DNA of 14,842 bases. It comes from Gammaproteobacteria bacterium. Its GTDB lineage: Bacteria; Pseudomonadota; Gammaproteobacteria; Pseudomonadales; Cellvibrionaceae. The translations under genes and the position numbers were made by a program. The notes under the pieces are model-generated. The model was given only the letters and a program-made list of their open reading frames with translations, was not told where the DNA came from and ran no database searches. Shown here piece by piece: positions 8,401 to 14,725 of the stretch. Position 1 is the stretch's first letter, and the number at the start of each line of letters is the position of its first letter. The stretch spans positions 1 through 14,842 of the forward strand of contig JAGKWO010000067.1 of NCBI GenBank assembly GCA_021151835.1, read 5' to 3'.

Positions 8401-9635
8401 AATGGTTTGCTAAGCTCAAAGGACAATTAGCGCCGCATGTAGCCCCGCAAGCGGCCACCATTGCTTCTGCGAGTTCAATATCACCCATGCCTGTCAGTGC
8501 AAATACAACCGTTTTTACCAAAGCCAATCCCTACGCATCGCGTCTGAGTGTGAATAATCGTTTGAGTGGTGAAGGTTCCGGAAAAGATGTTCGCCAGTTC
8601 GGTTTTGACCTGGGCGATTCCGGTATTACCTATGACGCGGGCGATGCGCTGGGCGTGTGGCCAAAAAACTGCCCGGATTATGTGTTTGAGCTTGAACAAA
8701 CACTTAATTTGAATTCCGCTGCGCCGGTGATTGTTGATACCCGCGAACAGCGATTGCACGATGCGTTGATCGACAATTACGAAGTCTGTCGCCCGAGTTG
8801 GGAAGCCTTGCAATTTATTGCCGAGCGTTCAAACAGTAGCGAGCTGAAAACATTATTGGATGCGCAACACAAGCAGGAACTACAGGCGTGGCTTTATGGC
8901 CGTCAATTAGTGGATATCCTGCAGGAATTTCCCATTCGCGCGAGTGTAGAAGAGTTTATCGCGGTATTAAAACGCATCCAGCCACGGTTATATTCCATCG
9001 CCTCCAGTTCAAAAGTACAACCACTGCGAATTGATTTAACTGTATCGGCGGTGCGTTACATGCGTTTTCGCGAAGGTAAAAAAATGCGCACCGGTGTTGC
9101 CTCTACCTTTCTCGCTGATCGTGCAAGCGATGTGGCTGTGCCTATTTTTGTGCAACCCAGTAAACATTTCCATGTGCCTGAAAATGGCGCTACGCCATTA
9201 ATTATGGTTGGCCCCGGCACGGGTGTTGCGCCGTTCCGCGGTTTCTTGCAAGAGCGCCAGGCGCGCGGTGATGCCGGTAAAAACTGGTTGTTCTTTGGTG
9301 AACAGCATGCGGCAACGGATTTTTATTATCAGGATGAATTGCGACAATTCCAGCAAGACGGTGTGCTTAATGAATTAAGTTTGGCATTCTCGCGCGATCA
9401 ACCGGAAAAAATTTATGTGCAGGATCGCATGCGCGAGCGCGGTGCTGATATCTGGGAATGGTTGGAACAAGGTGCTTATTTTTGCGTCTGCGGTGATGCC
9501 AGCCGTATGGCAAAAGATGTGGACCAGGCGTTGCGCGATATAATCCAGCAATACGGCAAGTTCGATGAAGCCGAAACCGTCAACTACATTCGCAAATTGA
9601 ATATGGACAAACGCTATTTGCGCGATGTTTATTAA
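5472..9635 (+). CDS. nasA: Assimilatory nitrate reductase fused to CysJ-like NADPH flavoprotein reductase
   Basis: This 1387-residue cytoplasmic enzyme probably reduces nitrate to nitrite with electrons from NADPH. Residues 1 to about 720 are a NasA/NapA-type molybdopterin oxidoreductase. Cysteines C13, C16, C20 and C48 (CPYCGVGC, then LCTKG) bind a [4Fe-4S] cluster, C141 in NSRLCMASA is the expected molybdenum ligand, and a molybdopterin dinucleotide-binding domain covers about 600-715. There is no Tat signal, which fits an assimilatory enzyme. After a linker comes a segment like the N-terminus of CysJ (about 777-830). A flavodoxin domain follows (WASQTGNAETLA, 849-860), then a FAD-binding ferredoxin-reductase domain (RLYSIASSS, 1172-1180), and an NADPH-binding part with GPGTGVAPFRG (1247-1257) and CGDASRMAKD (1340-1349). 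The C-terminus KRYLRDVY is typical of CysJ. The fusion replaces the separate electron-donor subunit or the BFD-like iron-sulfur domain found in other NasA proteins. Similar bifunctional proteins are annotated in some gammaproteobacteria. The gene stands alone behind a sigma-54 promoter. Confidence 0.93.
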   Translation: MSSSVVKSVRSVCPYCGVGCGMVLESDGKKVIKVSGDKNHPSNFGRLCTKGQTSAQALVNSGRMESAFVRTERHRDPVKTPMAQAISTAAKRLRDILDQYGPDALSFYVSGQMSIESQYLVNKLCKGFVRTNNIESNSRLCMASAGMGYKLSLGADAPPGSYQDFDHTDLFFVIGANMADCHPILYLRMMDRVKAGAKLIVADPRRTTTAEKADLFLPIKPGTDLALLNGLLFLLHKNGKTDSEFIAQYTHGWENFPEFLADYTPENVSDITGLPVDSIINAADLIGAAPEFMTCWTMGLNQSTHGTWNTNAICNLHLATGKICRLGSGPFSLTGQPNAMGGREMGYMGPGLPGQRALLVEKDRDFIENLWGIPPGSISTRLGKGTVDLFERMAAGEIKACWIICTNPVASVPNRKIVIEGLQNAELVIAQDAFLDTETNRYADILLPGALWAEAEGVMINSERNITLMQEAVQPPGDAMADWEIVARVARAMGFVEGFNFNSAADVFEEIKQSYNPATGYDLRGVSYERLRKEPLQWPCADEHSNRNPIRYLNTGINQPLKIADNGSVPKLQFATESGKANFLPRPHVNPAEMPDAEFPMVLNTGRVQHQWHTLTKTGKIPTLNKLNPGTFVEINPHDAAELGIKNKDKVEVRSRRGYVILPAVVTDRVLPGNCFAPIHWNDVYGDNLCINAVTSDKVDAISLQPELKVAAVAVKRVEVFAEASASVSDYAAAPASPSELINNPWAFAPAAEETSMALIKTFAEKIGVVEIVAPPFSADEKTYLAGFIGGLQASAKFIQAVPALPGDAPVSAEYRHWVNGMLAGMFSRVLPAGVSVSAENKPALTLLWASQTGNAETLAQKFRQELLAQGWAVNVYSMNDYSVAKLAADKFVVFITSTFGDGDAPDNGGDFWNQLNDDAMVALGELQFGLLALGDSSYDQFCGHGKKLFARLQALGARALVERVDCDTDFEVPAGEWFAKLKGQLAPHVAPQAATIASASSISPMPVSANTTVFTKANPYASRLSVNNRLSGEGSGKDVRQFGFDLGDSGITYDAGDALGVWPKNCPDYVFELEQTLNLNSAAPVIVDTREQRLHDALIDNYEVCRPSWEALQFIAERSNSSELKTLLDAQHKQELQAWLYGRQLVDILQEFPIRASVEEFIAVLKRIQPRLYSIASSSKVQPLRIDLTVSAVRYMRFREGKKMRTGVASTFLADRASDVAVPIFVQPSKHFHVPENGATPLIMVGPGTGVAPFRGFLQERQARGDAGKNWLFFGEQHAATDFYYQDELRQFQQDGVLNELSLAFSRDQPEKIYVQDRMRERGADIWEWLEQGAYFCVCGDASRMAKDVDQALRDIIQQYGKFDEAETVNYIRKLNMDKRYLRDVY

Positions 9636-9639
9636 GTAA

Positions 9640-9664
9640 GCAAGGCCAGGTTCGCGGGCCTTGC
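9640..9664 (+). terminator. Hairpin after the nitrate reductase gene, possible terminator
   Basis: GCAAGGCC (9640-9647) and GGCCTTGC (9657-9664) form a perfect 8-bp GC-rich stem with a nine-base loop, beginning five bases after the stop codon. The following bases GCATTCCTCC lack a real T tract, so it may be a weak or Rho-assisted terminator or an mRNA 3'-end stabiliser. Confidence 0.45.
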
Positions 9665-9804
9665 GCATTCCTCCGCGTTTGGGTTACCTTCAATCCCTCA
9701 CACATTTAATTAACTCGTTGTTGTTAAATTTCTGCGTAAGCCGGGATACAGCCGCCGGGTTTTTCCGATGGCTTTATAAAGCGACATTTCCAAGGGTATT
9801 AATA

Positions 9805-10281
9805 ATGGAAAATCCAATTAAACAAAAAGCAGAAACACTGTTGGATAATGGTGATCTGGAAGAATTATATATTTTACTGGCCCCCTACCTTGAGCAGGGC
9901 GATCCTTATGCGCAATTTCTTTATTCCAGTTTTAGCCTGGAAAGCACTAATGAATCCGAAGCAGAATTTGAAGAGCGCAGCATGCAGTTGCTGGTGAAGG
10001 CGTCGGAAGGTGGCGTTGCGGAAGCTTCCTATCGCTTGGGCGTGATTTATTTATATGGCGATTTTGTGGCGACAAATCCAAACAGCTCAAATGAATATTT
10101 TGAGCGCGCCATTGCGCAAGGGCATTCCCATTCCAAATTTACCTTTGGTTTCAGCCTTTACTATGGCTCCAGTGGTGTTAACCAGGATAAAGCGAGGGGA
10201 TTAACATTGTTGGAACAAGCCGCCGCAGAGGGTATTGAATTAGCGGTGGAGGAATTGAAGATAATTTACGCAAAAGGATGA
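9805..10281 (+). CDS. Small Sel1-repeat (TPR-like) protein
   Basis: The 158-residue product consists of helical Sel1-like repeats. The clearest are at about 72-106 (AEASYRLGVIYLYGDF to ERAIAQGH) and 108-143 (SKFTFGFSLYYGSSGVNQD to LEQAAAEG). A degenerate first copy lies at about 34-70. These repeats mediate protein-protein contacts, and nothing shows which partner is bound. There is no signal peptide, so it is probably cytoplasmic. The start at ATG 9805 is chosen because AAGGG (9792-9796) stands eight bases upstream. The frame extends 48 codons further up only to a TTG inside the hairpin that follows the nitrate reductase gene, so that extension is rejected. A 12-bp palindrome GCTTTATAAAGC (9771-9782) lies just upstream. 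A functional link to nitrate assimilation is not indicated beyond adjacency and shared direction, and the 169-base gap argues for a separate transcript. Confidence 0.75.
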   Translation: MENPIKQKAETLLDNGDLEELYILLAPYLEQGDPYAQFLYSSFSLESTNESEAEFEERSMQLLVKASEGGVAEASYRLGVIYLYGDFVATNPNSSNEYFERAIAQGHSHSKFTFGFSLYYGSSGVNQDKARGLTLLEQAAAEGIELAVEELKIIYAKG

Positions 10282-10323
10282 TGGCATTGTGTGGTGCAAT
10301 TGCCTCATTATTTTTCTAATGAT

Positions 10324-10347
10324 CGGCACGCTGAATAAATCGTGCCG
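10324..10347. terminator. Hairpin between convergent genes, possible bidirectional terminator
   Basis: CGGCACG (10324-10330) and CGTGCCG (10341-10347) form a perfect 7-bp stem around a 10-base AT-rich loop. It lies between the Sel1 gene stop (10281) and the TonB receptor stop (10356), which converge. Neither strand has a good T tract right after the stem. A second AT-only hairpin, TCATTA/TAATGA (10305-10322), is adjacent. Confidence 0.4.
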
Positions 10348-10355
10348 GATAACTA

Positions 10356-12335
10356 TCAGAACTGCCAGCTAACCCTGGCAAAAATGCTTCGCTCAATTTC
10401 CCCATAATTAATATCCGTTGCAACACCAAATTCCGGATGTGCGCTATCGCCAAGGTTTTGGCCGACTAGATTGATGTGAACATTTTTACCTATCTGTTTT
10501 CCCAGGTTCAGATCCCAGCGAATATAGGATGGCGCTACCGCTAATTGGTCTACATAGGTGAGGGTAGTATCGAGTGTCCATTGCTGGCCCGGATTATAAA
10601 AAAGTGCCAACCCGGCTTGATGGCGTGGATAGAGCAATTCAGCGCTTTTTTGTGATTCCTCTTGCGCATCAAGTTGCAAATGCAGGTAGGAATAATTCAC
10701 GGTGAATTTCATATTTTCAGTAGCGGACCAATGGCCAGCCAATTCAGCGCCGCGCGTTTTGCCTTGCATATTGTTGGTGAATTGCACCGGAATAAATACA
10801 TGGGGCGGATCAATAGTGTTTATTACCAGGCGCGGAGTGCGGATACTGGTGGTCATCAGGTGTTGGTAATCGTTATAAAAAGTCGTGACGTCGAGTGACA
10901 GGTTGGGTTTTATCTGGTGGCGGTAACCCAGCTCGTAAGCGACCAATTCCTCCGCACGAAAATGTTCATTAGGTTCTATGGCGAGGCGGGCATTGGCCAC
11001 GGTGCCGAGGGTGCTGGTCAGGTTCTCTTCAACAGCGGTAGGGGTCCGCACTGCGCGGGAAATGGCTGACCACAATGTTTGTTGCGCGTTGGGCTGCCAT
11101 TGCAAACGTATATTGGGTTGGGTTTCGTAGCCGGAAAAATTATTGTGTTCGAATTTGGAACCCAGCGTTAGAAACCAGGTGTCGGGTTGCAAAGTGATTT
11201 TGTCCTGGATGAAAAAATTGTACAACTCATCGCGACTTTTTTGCGGTGAAAAACTAACGTTGCGATTACCTTGTTTGTCGTCGCTGAGAAATCGCAACCC
11301 GCCACCGACAATAAACTCATGAATGTGATAAGGCGCAAAATTGTATTGTGCATCCAGGTCATAGGTAATTCGGTCATCAATAAAATTAAAGGGTTCGTCG
11401 CGTTTTGCCCAATCGATATACGCTTGCAGGGAAAATTGTGAATTGTCTGGTTGCACGTCGGTCCAGCGACCGAGCAGGTGTGCACCCTCATAGTGAATCA
11501 TTTGTTGTTTCACCGGCATGTAGGGTGGTGTTAACGAATAATCTACGCGCAATTGTTCGGCATTGGTGCGGTACGCATCGCCTTGCAGGGTAAATGTATC
11601 AGCCCAATCGGTGCGGAATCCGGTGCGGAAGCCATCCCAGTTATCAAACGTATCATCGCCATTGCGTTTCCGCGATGCATCGCGCTGGAAACGTTTGGCG
11701 TAAATGCGGTAGCTGCCATTATTTTCCAGGCGACCGCCGTGACGCACATTCACTGTTCCTTGCTCTTCATTGCCATAAAGTGCGCTCGCGAGGGTCCCTT
11801 GTGTGTCGCGGCTATTTTTGGTGAGGATATTGATTACACCGTTTACTGCATTCGCGCCCCAGATAGTGCCACCGGGACCGCGAATAACTTCGATGCGCTC
11901 AATGTCTTCCAGCATCAAATCGTGGGCTTCCCATAAGGTGCCGCCAAATACCGGGTTATAAATACTGCGCCCATCGACCAACACCAGTAGCTTATTCGCA
12001 AGGGCGCTATTGAAGCCGCGAATGCTGATGGCCCAGCTATTGGAATCGACACGCGCGACCTGGACACCGGGGACCATACGCAGCGCATCCGCAATTGTGG
12101 TAACGCCGGCGCGTTGGATATCTTCACCGGTTAATACATAGGCCGCTGCTGCGGTATGGGCGATGGGTTCGTGCTTTTTGGATACGCTGTGGATTTTGAC
12201 TTCCATCAATTGTTCAATGCTGAGGTCAAAAATATCGTTGGCAAGACTATAGGATGCAGTAAATAACCCGGCCAATAATGCAAGGCTTGTGGTTCGGTAC
12301 GCATGGACTCTGCCCCGCGTTGTTCGGATAGGCAT
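10356..12335 (-). CDS. TonB-dependent outer-membrane receptor
   Basis: The 659-residue product is a TonB-dependent receptor that should take up a ligand across the outer membrane using energy from TonB/ExbBD. Residues 1-32 form a signal peptide (hydrophobic LALLAGLFTASYSLA, cleavage before ND). Then comes the segment DLSIEQLMEVKIHSVSKK, typical of this receptor class, and a plug domain (about 55-175) with VLTGEDI, SIRGFN, VLVDGRSIYNP and RGPGGTIWGANAVNGVINI. The rest is a 22-strand-type beta barrel ending in the outer-membrane signal residue F. The substrate cannot be told from sequence; no Fur box or cobalamin riboswitch was seen upstream. The start is ATG 12333-12335, with AAGGAG (12343-12348) seven bases upstream. 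Two TTG codons directly before it lie too close to that site to be used. It follows a LysR-type regulator on the same strand with a 201-base gap, so that regulator is one candidate for its control. Confidence 0.92.
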   Translation of the reverse strand: MPIRTTRGRVHAYRTTSLALLAGLFTASYSLANDIFDLSIEQLMEVKIHSVSKKHEPIAHTAAAAYVLTGEDIQRAGVTTIADALRMVPGVQVARVDSNSWAISIRGFNSALANKLLVLVDGRSIYNPVFGGTLWEAHDLMLEDIERIEVIRGPGGTIWGANAVNGVINILTKNSRDTQGTLASALYGNEEQGTVNVRHGGRLENNGSYRIYAKRFQRDASRKRNGDDTFDNWDGFRTGFRTDWADTFTLQGDAYRTNAEQLRVDYSLTPPYMPVKQQMIHYEGAHLLGRWTDVQPDNSQFSLQAYIDWAKRDEPFNFIDDRITYDLDAQYNFAPYHIHEFIVGGGLRFLSDDKQGNRNVSFSPQKSRDELYNFFIQDKITLQPDTWFLTLGSKFEHNNFSGYETQPNIRLQWQPNAQQTLWSAISRAVRTPTAVEENLTSTLGTVANARLAIEPNEHFRAEELVAYELGYRHQIKPNLSLDVTTFYNDYQHLMTTSIRTPRLVINTIDPPHVFIPVQFTNNMQGKTRGAELAGHWSATENMKFTVNYSYLHLQLDAQEESQKSAELLYPRHQAGLALFYNPGQQWTLDTTLTYVDQLAVAPSYIRWDLNLGKQIGKNVHINLVGQNLGDSAHPEFGVATDINYGEIERSIFARVSWQF

Positions 12336-12536
12336 CAACAATCTCCTTCTCTGGCAAGCGGTGCATTCTTGCTGGTTACAAGCTATACGTTAATAAATGT
12401 ATTGCTCATAATAGACCAGATTTCCATTTCTGCTGCGGGGTGGACCAAACTGCGTCACAATGCGGATTCCTCCACATTAATAATTCATGACCTTTACATT
12501 TCTTAAAAATAAATATCGTTGCAGCGAGAAAATTAT

Positions 12537-13427
12537 TCATTCTTCCATGGGTGTTTGGGTTAAATAGTGCGCTGCGTTTTCCACACAAAAATCGATGTAC
12601 ACGCGCGCAATGCGCGACAGCTGTTTTTTGCTGGGATAAATTAAATTGAGGTCCAGCCGGGGCAGGGGAAATTCCGGCAATAATTCGATCAGCGGATTGT
12701 CAGGATTATTGTTTTTTAATAATGAATCCGGTAATTCAGTAATATAGTTATTGGATTCTGCAAGGAAGCGCATAAACGCGTAATCATTGGATTTTATGTG
12801 CGGGTTTAAATTTACGATGTCGTTGCCCAATCGCCAGCGAATTATTGAATCCTGTTTGCCCCAAGCCACACAGGGGAAATGGATTAAGTCTTGTGGTGTT
12901 TGCGGTTGCCCGACAGTGCGAATAAATTCCCTGGTAGCCACCAGCTTGTGGCGATAAGTAAATAATTTTCGCGCAATGACGGATTGTTGTTCCACCGAGG
13001 CAATCCGCAGTGCTACATCAAAGCCATCTTCAATCAAATCAACCTGTCGTTCGTTAAAGAAAACATTCATCTCTACATTGGGGTATTTGCGTTGAAAGTC
13101 ACTCAACAATTTCCACCAGGGTTGGAAATTCGGTGGCAACGAAATATTCAATCGCCCGCGCAATTCGTTCTCGCGATCTTGCAAGGCCAATAGCCCCGCG
13201 TTGAATTCATCAACGCCGCGCGCAACAAATTCAAATAAGGTTGCGCCCGCTTCAGTTAAACGCAATTGGCGTGTCGAGCGCTCCAGCAAACGCACACCCA
13301 GCGATTGTTCAAGTTCTGATATCCGGCGACTCACCGTTGCGACCGGAATATTTAACTGGGCGGAGGCAGCGGAAAGGCTGCCTTTCTGCACCACACTGGC
13401 AAAAATCCTGGCTGAATTTAAATCCAT
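12537..13427 (-). CDS. LysR-family transcriptional regulator
   Basis: The 296-residue protein has the LysR layout. A winged helix-turn-helix lies at the N-terminus (MDLNSARIFASVVQKGSLSA, then PVATVSRRISELEQSLGVRLLERSTRQLRLTEAG, residues 28-61). A two-lobed effector-binding domain covers about 88-290. The length is standard. The start is ATG 13425-13427, with AGGTGA six to eleven bases upstream on the minus strand. A longer reading from a TTG at 13457 would add 10 atypical residues and is rejected. The gene is divergent from the alpha/beta hydrolase gene with 133 bases between start codons, the classic arrangement for a LysR regulator and its target, and repeats in that gap support this. The effector is unknown. 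Confidence 0.9.
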   Translation of the reverse strand: MDLNSARIFASVVQKGSLSAASAQLNIPVATVSRRISELEQSLGVRLLERSTRQLRLTEAGATLFEFVARGVDEFNAGLLALQDRENELRGRLNISLPPNFQPWWKLLSDFQRKYPNVEMNVFFNERQVDLIEDGFDVALRIASVEQQSVIARKLFTYRHKLVATREFIRTVGQPQTPQDLIHFPCVAWGKQDSIIRWRLGNDIVNLNPHIKSNDYAFMRFLAESNNYITELPDSLLKNNNPDNPLIELLPEFPLPRLDLNLIYPSKKQLSRIARVYIDFCVENAAHYLTQTPMEE

Positions 13428-13449
13428 CGTTTCACCTGCCTGGTTTTGG

Positions 13450-13510
13450 TTTTCCAATAATGGAAAAATGATTCATAAAAATACGGCTAATAAAACAATA
13501 ATGGATAAAT
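13450..13510. promoter_or_regulatory. Candidate LysR operator: palindrome plus direct repeat between divergent genes
   Basis: TTTTCCA-ATAA-TGGAAAA (13450-13467) is a perfect 7-bp inverted repeat. The sequence CAATAATGGA occurs at 13455-13464, inside this palindrome, and again at 13496-13505. Over 15 bases the two copies differ at one position. The 41-base shift is close to four helical turns, so both would face the same side of the DNA. LysR proteins commonly bind a strong recognition site and a weaker activation site in a divergent gap like this one. Confidence 0.55.
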
Positions 13511-13560
13511 TAATCTGGCGCTACTTACTAATCCTGTTTCAACAGCTAAAGGAGCCCGTT

Positions 13561-14499
13561 ATGGCGCTGACTTTTATTCCCCAGGTACAGAAAGCGCTGG
13601 AGTATGCCGGCGAAAAGTTTATGGCCGCCCCCCAGGGTATTGACGGCGAGCGATGGTTTTATCGGCAATTAATTCCCATGGCGGGGGAGATACAACCGGT
13701 CTTTGATGTAAAAACAATCGCTATTGACGGCTTGCACGGTCCTATTCTCGTGCGCATTTATCGGCCCGGTGACGCAGCCAGTTTACCGGTAGTGGTTTTT
13801 TACCATGGAGGCTCTTTCTACATGGGGGATCTGGAAACACATGATCGCGTAACCCGCGCACTGGCCAATGCGTCCGGTGCAGTGGTGATCGCGGTGGATT
13901 ACCGGCGTTCGCCCGAGCATCCCTTTCCCGCGCCCCTGGACGATGCATGGACTGCCTTGAACTGGGCACATACAAATGCGGCCGCGTTAAATATTGATGC
14001 AACACGCATTGCGGTAGCGGGAGACAGTGCGGGTGGAAACCTGGCTGCGGTTGTTGCCCGGCGCGCGCGCGATGCCGGTGCCCCCGCGCTTGCGTTACAA
14101 GTGCTGGTATACCCGGCTATTGATCCGGCCCTGGCAACGGATTCCTGGAATACTTATGCGGAGGGGCCGATATTAACGCGTGCCAGTATTCGCAACTGCT
14201 GGAATTTGTATGTGCCCGCAGCGGATGATTTGACAAACCCGGATGTTGCGCCGATGTATGCGCAGGATCTCGCGGGTCTGGCGCCCGCGTTGGTCATTAC
14301 CGCCGGCCATGATCCGCTCACTGATGAAGGCAAGTTATATGTTGAAAAGCTGGAAGCCGCCGGTGTGCCGGTTGTCCTTGACCACTATCCTGATATGGTT
14401 CACGGCTTTTTCCAGATGGGCGGTTTTATTGATGAGGGAAAGCGCGCAATTAATAAAATTGCGCAAGCATTAATCGCTGCCTTTAAAAAACATGGCTAG
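13561..14499 (+). CDS. Alpha/beta hydrolase of the hormone-sensitive lipase (family IV) type
   Basis: This 312-residue protein is probably a carboxylesterase or lipase acting on short to medium acyl esters. It shows the family IV signatures: the oxyanion-hole motif HGGSF (82-86, a variant of HGGGF), YRRSPEHPFPAPLDD (114-128), and the nucleophile elbow GDSAGG (154-159) with S156. The catalytic aspartate is D251 in DPLTDEG and the catalytic histidine H281 in VHGFF. The length of just over 300 residues is typical. There is no signal peptide, so it is expected in the cytoplasm. ATG 13561 has an excellent AAAGGAG site (13548-13554) six bases upstream. The frame is open 120 codons further up, but that part runs antisense through the divergent LysR gene and is not coding. 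Control by the adjacent LysR protein is likely. The natural substrate is unknown. Confidence 0.92.
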   Translation: MALTFIPQVQKALEYAGEKFMAAPQGIDGERWFYRQLIPMAGEIQPVFDVKTIAIDGLHGPILVRIYRPGDAASLPVVVFYHGGSFYMGDLETHDRVTRALANASGAVVIAVDYRRSPEHPFPAPLDDAWTALNWAHTNAAALNIDATRIAVAGDSAGGNLAAVVARRARDAGAPALALQVLVYPAIDPALATDSWNTYAEGPILTRASIRNCWNLYVPAADDLTNPDVAPMYAQDLAGLAPALVITAGHDPLTDEGKLYVEKLEAAGVPVVLDHYPDMVHGFFQMGGFIDEGKRAINKIAQALIAAFKKHG

Positions 14500-14501
14500 T
14501 G

Positions 14502-14549
14502 TTTAACAAGGATAGTTTTTAACAAGGATAATTTTTAAAAAGAACAGCG
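14502..14549 (+). repeat. AT-rich 16-base tandem repeat, about three units
   Basis: TTTAACAAGGATAGTT (14502-14517) is followed at once by TTTAACAAGGATAATT (14518-14533), differing at one base. A degenerate third unit (14534-14549) matches the first at 11 of 16 positions. The repeat starts two bases after the hydrolase stop and lies in a non-coding AT-rich stretch. Confidence 0.7.
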
Positions 14550-14568
14550 AATTCAGTTGCCTGAATTC
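14549..14568 (+). terminator. Hairpin downstream of the hydrolase gene, possible terminator
   Basis: GAATTCAG (14549-14556) and CTGAATTC (14561-14568) form a perfect 8-bp stem with a TTGC loop, 50 bases after the hydrolase stop. It is followed by AATTTAACC, so the T tract is poor; function as a terminator is only possible. Confidence 0.4.
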
Positions 14569-14643
14569 AATTTAACCAATCAGTCCTACATTTTAATCAA
14601 TTGCCCAACTTACATTTTTCCTCCCTGTTTTTATATTAACCAA

Positions 14644-14678
14644 CGTGCCCAAACCCATATTCCATGGGCTTGGGCGCG
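14644..14678. repeat. Long imperfect palindrome (15-bp arms) of unknown role
   Basis: The arm 14644-14658 (CGTGCCCAAACCCAT) pairs with 14664-14678 (ATGGGCTTGGGCGCG) around the loop ATTCC, with one mismatch and one G-T pair. It is GC-rich in an AT-rich gap and has no T tract on either strand, which argues against a plain terminator. It could be a copy of a dispersed palindromic repeat or a cruciform element beside the DnaA-like boxes. Confidence 0.6.
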
Positions 14679-14690
14679 CTTACCACAAGA

Positions 14691-14725
14691 GCATCCACAA
14701 ACTTATCCACAAGTTTTGTGGATAG
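14691..14725. promoter_or_regulatory. Cluster of DnaA-box-like sequences
   Basis: TTATCCACA at 14703-14711 is a perfect consensus DnaA box. CTATCCACA on the minus strand (14717-14725) matches eight of nine positions, and GCATCCACA (14691-14699) matches seven of nine. The last two sites to the right form a perfect 9-bp inverted repeat TATCCACAA/TTGTGGATA (14704-14712, 14716-14724). A related CTTACCACAAG occurs just before (14679-14689). Together with the AT-rich repeats to the left this resembles a replication-origin or DnaA-controlled region, but no dnaA, rpmH, rep or par gene is in the window. Confidence 0.55.

Noticed and set aside
9661..9804. Extended start of the Sel1 protein
   Set aside because: It would start at a TTG inside the hairpin after the nitrate reductase; ATG 9805 has its own ribosome-binding site, and the extra residues do not resemble a signal peptide or repeat.
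13201..13560. N-terminal extension of the hydrolase frame by 120 codons
   Set aside because: It runs antisense through the LysR gene. A strong ribosome-binding site and the family start point to ATG 13561.
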